From the NCBI GenBank assembly GCA_910576865.1, contig CAJTKE010000006.1, positions 62,001-126,000 of the forward strand: DNA of 64,000 nt, written 5' to 3'. The stretch is from an uncultured Oscillibacter sp. (GTDB taxonomy: Bacteria; Bacillota; Clostridia; Oscillospirales; Oscillospiraceae). The translations under genes and the position numbers were made by a program. Shown here one piece after another: positions 58,596 through 64,000 of this stretch; the stretch's first letter is position 1; each line of letters begins with the position of its first letter. Under the pieces are notes generated by a model. That model searched no databases. It was given only the letters and a program-made list of their open reading frames with translations, and was not told the origin of the DNA.

Positions 58596-61136
58596 TCATT
58601 GTCCGGCGATGTCCGCGCAGAGCTTCTCATAGGCGCGCATCAGCGCGGGGTGGCGCTCCCGGATGTACGCGGCGTCGCCCCGCTTCCCGGCCAGCTCCAG
58701 CTCCTTCGCCTGGGCGGAAAGCGCCTCCGCGCCGATGGTCAGGGAGGTGCTCTTCAGCGCGTGGACCTTGACCGCGTAGTCCGTCCAGTTGGCGCTCTCG
58801 AAGAGGGAGACGATTTCCGCCCGCTTCTCCCCGCCCTGGACGCAGAACATCCGCAGCATCTCCCGGTAAAAATCCTCATCTCCGGCGCAGTAGTCCAGGC
58901 CCAGCTCCGTATTGACGCCGGCCTGCGCAAGCCGGTCGTAGGGAATCGCCGGGCCGCCGTCCTCCGGCGGCCCGGCCGCCGGTGCCTCTTCCGCCGGAAT
59001 GACCGGCGCGGCGGCGGGCGCTTCCTGTTCCGGGGCGGTCTCCCCATCGCTCGCGGGCGCATCTCTGCCCGTGGGCTTCGTGCTGTAGCGGATGCAGCTC
59101 TGGGGCAGCACCTTCCGCAGCACCCGCTCCAAAACGGTGCGCTCGATGGGCTTGGGGACAAACTCCGTAAAGCCCTCGCTGCGGAACATCTCCCGGGCAC
59201 CGCTGACGGTGTTGGCCGTCAGGGCGACCACCGGGAGGTCCTGGTACATGCCGCCCCGGAGCTCCCGGATTCTTTTCAGGGTCTCCACGCCGTCGAAGCC
59301 CGGCATCATGTGGTCCAGGAAAATGATGTCATAGGAGACGCTGCCGCACAGGGCCACAGCCTCCCGTCCGCTCAGGCAGGTATCCACCTCAATGCCGTAG
59401 CTCCCCAGGACGCCCTTGGCCACTACGAGGTTCATCTCCTCGTCATCCACCGCCAGGGCCCGGACGCCCACACAGGTGAAGGGCTTTCTGCCCGCGGCCT
59501 GGGCCTCCGCGAACCGGCGCTCGCCCATCTCCCCGTTCAGAAGGTTGGCAACGGACAGGGCGGAGAAGGGCTTGTGAATCACCAGCAACCGGCTGCCGCT
59601 TGTCAGGACGAATTCTCTTTCCGCAATGACGATGACTCGGAGGGTGTTCGACAGCTCCTCGTAATAGTCCGGGTTCTCCTCGTACTCCGACTGGGTGATG
59701 AACACGTGGGTCAGCTTGTAATTGCGCTGCAGCTTCAGCAGGGCCTCGAAATTGTGGGCCTGATACCCCTGGATCCCAAGGCCCTCCACCAGATTGTGGA
59801 TGAGCCCGTCGTAGTACTCCCGGACCGCGTCGCAGCTGTATTTCTCCGGCCTGAAATAGCAGGCGATGCAGAACCGGTCCGGATGATTGAGCACGATGCA
59901 GGGCTGCTCGTCCGCCACGCCCTGGGGGATCACGATGTGGGCGGACAGGCCCTGGTCCTCGTTGGCGAAGTGGATGAAGCCGCCCATGGCGTTCAGGAGT
60001 CCCCGGGCGATGGGAAGTCCCAGGCCCAGCCCCCCCGCGAAGCGGCTGCTCCCGGAGTCCGCCTGATAGAAAACGTCGTACATCTGCGTCAGCTGAGATT
60101 CCGTCATGCCGATGCCCGTGTCCCGGATGTCGACGATCAGATTGGCGCCGTAGCGCTCCCGCCGGCAGCCTATGCGGACGTTGACGCCGCCCTCCTCCGT
60201 AAACTTGATGGAGTTCTCCACCAGGATCTTCAGCACGTGGGAGATCTTCTCCGCGTCTCCCACCAGAACCGCGGGCATCTTCGGGTCGATGTCGAACACC
60301 AGCTCCAGATACTGCCGGTTGCTCTGCAGGGCGGTCATGGTGATGACATCGTTCAGCACGGAGGTGATCATGTACTCTTTTCTGGCCGGGGCCAGGGTGC
60401 CCTCCACGATCTCCGTGTAGTCCAGCATGTTGTTGATCTGACTGGACAGGCGCTTCCCCGCCATTTTGATGGAGGCCATGTCCGACCGGATATCCGGGGG
60501 CAGGTCCTTCCCCAGGGCCACCTCGCTGATGCCGATGACCATGTTGATGGGCGTGCGGAGCTCGTGGGATACGTTGGAGAGAAAGACCGCGTTCTGCTTG
60601 CCCGCCGTCTCCAGGTCCTTGAAAACGCGTTCGTACCACTTCTGCTGGACGCTCCGCCGCTCGATCCAGTATTTTGCCAGCAGCACACCGCCGAGGGTCA
60701 CGACGGCCCCCAGGCCCAGCCGGAATATGTCCTGGCTCCCCATATGGAGGGTGATGTTGTGAAAGATGAAAACGTGATACAGCACGATCAGGCCGTACAG
60801 GACCGCGATCACGTGCATGACCCACTTTTTGTTCAGCATGAACAGCGCCAGAATCAGGATGCTGGCCACGGCGGGAACGTCGAACAGACTGGATTTATGG
60901 ACGCCGAAGAAAAAGAACTCGGTCAGCATCAGTCCGGCGCACAGGTTCTCGTACAGCGTGTCCGAGCCCAAGCGCCCGATGTGCAGAAGCCATACGCAAA
61001 AGCAGCCCGCCGTCACCAGCAGGACCATCCAGAATTCCCAGGCCCGGATCACCGTGACCGCGCTCAGCATGCCGCTGAATATGGTCGCGATGACGGCCAG
61101 CAGCAGATGCCTGCCGGTCTGTTCCTCCGCCCTCAT
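58596..61136 (-). CDS. Hybrid histidine kinase with receiver and HPt domains
   Basis: 846 residues. It has five to six membrane helices (1-160), HisKA with NVSHELRTPIN (near 192), and HATPase (ILVENSIKFTEEGG, DTGIGM, GGLGLGLPIARG). A degenerate receiver-like stretch (about 400-545) follows, then a receiver domain VRALAVDDEEMNLVVAK with the phospho-Asp in IIFLDHMMP (near 610). A low-complexity Glu/Ala/Pro linker leads to an HPt domain with VHALKSTS (near 795). This is a full internal phosphorelay. The start overlaps the response-regulator stop by ATGA. Confidence 0.95.
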   Translation of the reverse strand: MRAEEQTGRHLLLAVIATIFSGMLSAVTVIRAWEFWMVLLVTAGCFCVWLLHIGRLGSDTLYENLCAGLMLTEFFFFGVHKSSLFDVPAVASILILALFMLNKKWVMHVIAVLYGLIVLYHVFIFHNITLHMGSQDIFRLGLGAVVTLGGVLLAKYWIERRSVQQKWYERVFKDLETAGKQNAVFLSNVSHELRTPINMVIGISEVALGKDLPPDIRSDMASIKMAGKRLSSQINNMLDYTEIVEGTLAPARKEYMITSVLNDVITMTALQSNRQYLELVFDIDPKMPAVLVGDAEKISHVLKILVENSIKFTEEGGVNVRIGCRRERYGANLIVDIRDTGIGMTESQLTQMYDVFYQADSGSSRFAGGLGLGLPIARGLLNAMGGFIHFANEDQGLSAHIVIPQGVADEQPCIVLNHPDRFCIACYFRPEKYSCDAVREYYDGLIHNLVEGLGIQGYQAHNFEALLKLQRNYKLTHVFITQSEYEENPDYYEELSNTLRVIVIAEREFVLTSGSRLLVIHKPFSALSVANLLNGEMGERRFAEAQAAGRKPFTCVGVRALAVDDEEMNLVVAKGVLGSYGIEVDTCLSGREAVALCGSVSYDIIFLDHMMPGFDGVETLKRIRELRGGMYQDLPVVALTANTVSGAREMFRSEGFTEFVPKPIERTVLERVLRKVLPQSCIRYSTKPTGRDAPASDGETAPEQEAPAAAPVIPAEEAPAAGPPEDGGPAIPYDRLAQAGVNTELGLDYCAGDEDFYREMLRMFCVQGGEKRAEIVSLFESANWTDYAVKVHALKSTSLTIGAEALSAQAKELELAGKRGDAAYIRERHPALMRAYEKLCADIAGQ

Positions 61137-61495
61137 GCGTTTTCAAGCTCCTGGGCCACTCGTTTCATCAGCTCCTGAGGCCGGTAGGGCTTTTTCAGGT
61201 AGTTCGCCGCGCCCATATTGATGGCGCTGCGGACGTCCTCCTCCAGACCCGACGCCGTCAGGAAAATCACGGGGACTTCGGCGGCGAATCCCTTCATGCG
61301 CTCAAAAGTCTCAATGCCGTTCATCTCAGGCATATCAATATCCAGCAGGACCATATCCACTTTTTCGTTCTTCAGCTTCACCAGAGCCTCCGTCCCGGAG
61401 TCGGCCAGAAGCACGTCGTAGGTTTTTCCCAGGATGATCTTTGTCCTCGCCAGATTCATGCTGTCGTCGTCCACGACCAAAATACGCTTTTTCAT
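61133..61495 (-). CDS. Single-domain response regulator
   Basis: 120 residues from the ATG at 61495 with GGGAGG upstream. It has VVDDDSMNLARTK, phospho-acceptor LLDIDMPEMNG, a conserved TAS and a KKP near the end. There is no output domain, so it probably relays phosphate to or from the two hybrid kinases it precedes. Confidence 0.94.
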   Translation of the reverse strand: MKKRILVVDDDSMNLARTKIILGKTYDVLLADSGTEALVKLKNEKVDMVLLDIDMPEMNGIETFERMKGFAAEVPVIFLTASGLEEDVRSAINMGAANYLKKPYRPQELMKRVAQELENA

Positions 61496-61655
61496 GTAAC
61501 TGCCTCCCTGTTTCGCTGGTGAGGCCTGCAACGCCTCATGAAATTCATTCTAAAGGAAAGCCGGTGGAAAATCAAGACTGTATTTCCGCCTGTCGGGCGG
61601 AAATGACAGCGGCACCTTCTCTTTGCGGATTCGGCTGCTGAATGGTTTGCCATAG

Positions 61656-61684
61656 TTGACAGGCATGGCATGACCTGCTATACT
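61656..61684 (+). promoter_or_regulatory. Promoter of the intact LysR gene
   Basis: TTGACA (61656-61661), 17-nt spacer, TATACT (61679-61684). A copy with one change in the -35 is at 24077-24105. Confidence 0.85.
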
Positions 61685-61712
61685 TTTTTCCATGAACAAG
61701 GGGGTGTATCTC

Positions 61713-62600
61713 ATGGAACTGCGGGTTCTGCGCTACTTTCTGGCCGTGGCCCGGGAGGAGAGCATCTGCGGCGCGGCGGAGTCCCTCCACCTCTCCCAGC
61801 CCACCCTCTCCCGCCAGCTCATGGACCTGGAGGCGGAGCTGGGGAAGAAGCTGTTCCTCCGGGGCAACCGCCATATCACGCTGACGGAGGACGGTGCATT
61901 GCTTCGAAAGCGTGCGGAGGAAATCCTGGACCTGGTGGAGAAGACCACCGGCGAGCTGACGGCGGAGCCCGCGGACCTCGCGGGGGACATTTACATTGGG
62001 GCCGGGGAGACCCGGGGCGTCCACCTTCTCACCCAGGCGGCCCGCCGCCTCCAGGAAAAGCACCCCCGGGTCCATTTTCACATTTCCAGCGGGGACACCG
62101 CCGACGTGACGGAGAAGCTGGACAAGGGCCTGATCGACTTCGGGCTGCTGTTCGACCCCGTCAACACCGCCAAGTACAGCGCTTATCCCCTGCCCACAGC
62201 GGACACCTGGGGGATTCTTCTGCGCCGGGAGCACCCCCTGGCGGAGAAGCCCTCCCTCACGGCGGAGGACGCGGCCGGGCTTCCTCTCATCATCTCCCGC
62301 CGCTTCCAGGACGCAAGCGCCCTGGAGGATTGGTTTGGCCGGCGGTTTGACACGCTGAACATCGTGGCCAGCTACAGCCTGCTCTACAACGCCTCGCTGA
62401 TGGTGGAGGACGGCCTGGGCGCGGCGCTGTGCCTGGACGGCATCATCAACACCGCCGGAGACGGCCCGCTCTGCTTCCGGCCGCTTCATCCGCCCATCTG
62501 CGCCAGCATGAGCGTGGTTTGGAAGAAGTATCAGGTCTTCTCCAGGGCAGCGGAGGCGTTTCTGGAGCTTCTGCGGCAGGAGGGCGGGGGCCGGAAATGA
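61713..62600 (+). CDS. LysR family regulator, intact copy of the duplicated module
   Basis: 295 residues. The helix-turn-helix is MELRVLRYFLAVAREESICG then AAESLHLSQPTLSRQLMDLE. The effector domain includes AGDIYIGAGETRGVHLLTQA and ISSGDTADVTEKLDKGLIDF. An upstream ATG (61692) has a poorer site; the ATG at 61713 follows GGGGGTG. It is over 90 per cent identical at DNA level to the relic at 23710-24048 where they overlap. Downstream is the broken SLH-flavodoxin copy, so its usual target gene is lost here but kept at 22037. Confidence 0.92.
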   Translation: MELRVLRYFLAVAREESICGAAESLHLSQPTLSRQLMDLEAELGKKLFLRGNRHITLTEDGALLRKRAEEILDLVEKTTGELTAEPADLAGDIYIGAGETRGVHLLTQAARRLQEKHPRVHFHISSGDTADVTEKLDKGLIDFGLLFDPVNTAKYSAYPLPTADTWGILLRREHPLAEKPSLTAEDAAGLPLIISRRFQDASALEDWFGRRFDTLNIVASYSLLYNASLMVEDGLGAALCLDGIINTAGDGPLCFRPLHPPICASMSVVWKKYQVFSRAAEAFLELLRQEGGGRK

Positions 62601-62679
62601 GCCTCCGTTCCCATACCATGCTTTTCAAGCACGTCAGGAAATAGAAACAAAGTATTTTACATTTCACGGACCACGGAAT

Positions 62680-62714
62680 AAAATCGGAGCTGTCAGACCG
62701 GCAGCTCCGATTTT
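62680..62714. terminator. Hairpin after LysR, copy of 23596-23630
   Basis: 13-base arms 62680-62692 and 62702-62714 with A and T tracts at the ends. Confidence 0.8.
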
Positions 62715-62743
62715 TGATTTTGCAGACAGAAAGGATGACGCCT

Positions 62744-63178
62744 ATGAACGCGATGAAACGATTTTACTCCCTCGTGCTGGTGCTGTGCATGACGCTGGCC
62801 CTCACCGCCACGGCCTGCGCCGTGGAAACTGCTTTCTCCGATGTGGACACGGAGAGCCCCTATGCCGAAGCCATTCAATGGGCGGCGGAAAACGGCTATG
62901 TCAACGGCTACAGTGACGGCCGCGCTTCGGAGTCGGCGACAATGTGACCCGGGCCCATCTGGTGGGGCCAAGCACCCAAGATCATCTACACCTTCCTGGA
63001 GAGCGGCGAGTTCGGCGGCAAGACCATCGTGCCCTTCTGCACCTCCGGCAGCAGCGGCATCGGCTCCAGCGCCGAAAACCTCCGTGCCTCCGCGCTGAAC
63101 CTCACGGTCAACGGGACCACCCTCACCGCGACGCTTTCGGACAACTCCTCCGCCCGGGCAGTGGAGGCTCAATTTTGA
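62744..63178 (+). pseudogene. Wrecked copy of the SLH-flavodoxin gene
   Basis: It opens with the same signal peptide and first SLH repeat as the gene at 22037-23566. A 2-nt insertion near 62921 shifts the frame to a TGA at 62945-62947. A deletion of about 720 nt follows, joined at CCCA, then the flavodoxin segment [21 protein letters not shown] second deletion precedes the cyclophilin-like start ([20 protein letters not shown]), and an abrupt end follows. At most the signal peptide and one SLH repeat could be made. Confidence 0.92.
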
Positions 63179-63194
63179 CAGTTATACGCCCGCT

Positions 63195-63935
63195 TCATTC
63201 CAAACAGGTCAGGGCGTTCAGCGTCCGGGGGAACCCGATAAAGGGCAGGCACTGGGTCAGGGCGTCAATCAAGGTCTCCCGCGTATTCCCCACGCTCAGA
63301 TTCGCCCCCGCATGGGCTTTCGCCTGGGGCTCACAGCCGCCGAGACAGCAGATGGCGCAGAAGGTGATCAGCTCCCGCATTTTCAAATCCAGCGTGCCTC
63401 TGGTGTAGAAGTCACCAAAGCAGCAGGCGGAGAGGTAGTCCTGAATGTGCTTCAGCTCCGCTGGGGCGTTGGCCCGCATGGCGTTGATCGTGTCCGCGCC
63501 GAAAATCTTCTGCTGGACGGCATGCCCCTTTTCAAACCGGGTTTCCTCGGAGACAGTGGACTGGTTCGCCGGCGGACAGGGAATGCCGGCGGACTGAAAC
63601 GCCTGATTGACCTCATCCAGCGCACACTGCACCTTCTCAAAGCCGATATAGGGGGCGCATTGATAAATTGTTTCCTTGATCTGCTCCGGGGCGGCGCCCG
63701 CATCCAGGGCGGACAGCGTATACCGGGCCAGGGGCTTCCAGGTCTGGGTCGCGGTCAAAGCCGTCAGCCGGATCAGGGCCTTTTGCGGGTCGGACAGGGC
63801 GCCGTGTTCGGTCACGTCGCCGCACAAAAAGCCTTGGGCGATTTCCTGAAATTCCGGGTCACAGCCATGATCAGAAAAAGCCTGTCCCCGATACCAGATC
63901 CGGTTGTTCTTTTCCGTCCGTTTCGTTCGTTTCAT
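63195..63935 (-). CDS. Carboxymuconolactone decarboxylase family protein, two domains
   Basis: 246 residues with two CMD/AhpD-like halves: LIRLTALTATQTWKPLARYT then IYQCAPYIGFEKVQCALDEV, and MRELITFCAICCLGGCEPQA then LTQCLPFIGFPRTLNALTCL. The second half has a Cys-rich CAICCLGGC stretch, a possible redox-active pair as in AhpD. GGAGGC lies before the ATG at 63935. It faces the broken SLH-flavodoxin gene. It is a relative of, but not a copy of, the CMD-cupin gene at 21226. Confidence 0.9.
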   Translation of the reverse strand: MKRTKRTEKNNRIWYRGQAFSDHGCDPEFQEIAQGFLCGDVTEHGALSDPQKALIRLTALTATQTWKPLARYTLSALDAGAAPEQIKETIYQCAPYIGFEKVQCALDEVNQAFQSAGIPCPPANQSTVSEETRFEKGHAVQQKIFGADTINAMRANAPAELKHIQDYLSACCFGDFYTRGTLDLKMRELITFCAICCLGGCEPQAKAHAGANLSVGNTRETLIDALTQCLPFIGFPRTLNALTCLE

Positions 63936-64000
63936 TTGATTGCCTCCATTGTCACAGTGAAATCTTTCGTCATACCGAGGAGGAAAGAAGGTTTCTTCAT

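Noticed and set aside
55766-61178. Two very long plus-strand frames opposite the hybrid kinases
   Set aside because: Antisense shadows; kinase, receiver, HPt and DegV motifs are all on the minus strand.

Overview
The window is a high-GC, low-operon-density stretch of a Gram-positive anaerobe, most likely a gut Clostridia of the Oscillospiraceae type (Oscillibacter / Dysosmobacter / Lawsonibacter / Flavonifractor neighbourhood). The reasons are strong AGGAGG ribosome binding sites, sigma-A promoters with 17-nt spacers, a T-box leader on leuA, SLH-domain proteins, EFR1-type ferredoxin/flavodoxin fusions, CoA-disulfide reductase and an AmmeMemoRadiSam locus. The taxonomy is inferred from gene content only.

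Layout. 0-12.4 kb is ordinary chromosome: a cut-off unknown gene, yjdF with a long leader, a Bce/Mac-type ABC exporter pair, nicotinate phosphoribosyltransferase, a likely type I toxin-antitoxin locus hidden between pncB and cls, cardiolipin synthase, a TtcA-like PP-loop enzyme, and a 19-repeat Sel1 protein. 12.4-13.6 kb holds a ParA relic and a class III Fic gene. 13.8-18.4 kb is a LysR-controlled set: two-piece membrane carrier (DUF3100 plus partner), amidohydrolase and TauE/SafE permease.

18.4-26.8 kb is the oddest part. It is a redox-gene region (flavodoxins, LysR regulators, DUF4405 membrane proteins, SUMF1-like, CMD-cupin, SLH-DUF362, permease) in which gene after gene appears to have lost an internal or terminal piece. 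One module (LysR plus SLH-flavodoxin) recurs in inverted orientation at 61.65-63.2 kb, and each copy keeps the gene the other has lost. 27.1-31.9 kb carries scars of an integrated element (integrase, IS110, HTH, accessory and hsdR fragments) around an intact Memo-AMMECR1 fusion and its radical SAM enzyme.

32-36.6 kb is a thiol/sulfur-type operon (C-S lyase fused to a peroxiredoxin, EFR1 protein, APC permease, MarR regulator) with a clear operator at its promoter. 36.8-39.7 kb has an acyltransferase and an ECF sigma/anti-sigma pair. 39.8-45.9 kb is a run of signalling and surface genes (MBL hydrolase, GAF-HD-GYP, FecR-InlB-LRR protein, NHL protein, pseB). 45.9-48 kb is leuA with its T-box. 48-51.4 kb is a lower-GC two-gene cassette (SF1 helicase plus unknown partner) beside a recombinase-like remnant, a candidate defence island. 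51.4-55.7 kb holds a tocopherol-cyclase-like protein and a Fe-S/CoA-disulfide reductase operon facing a Crp/Fnr regulator. 55.8-61.5 kb is a response regulator with two hybrid kinases, one fused to a DegV domain. The right end has an intact LysR, a wrecked SLH-flavodoxin copy and a CMD-family protein.

The best candidates for something undescribed are the type I toxin-antitoxin locus at 6.63-6.93 kb, the helicase pair at 48-51.2 kb, the kinase-DegV fusion, the C-S lyase-peroxiredoxin fusion with its MarR operator, and the reciprocal decay of the inverted LysR/SLH-flavodoxin module.
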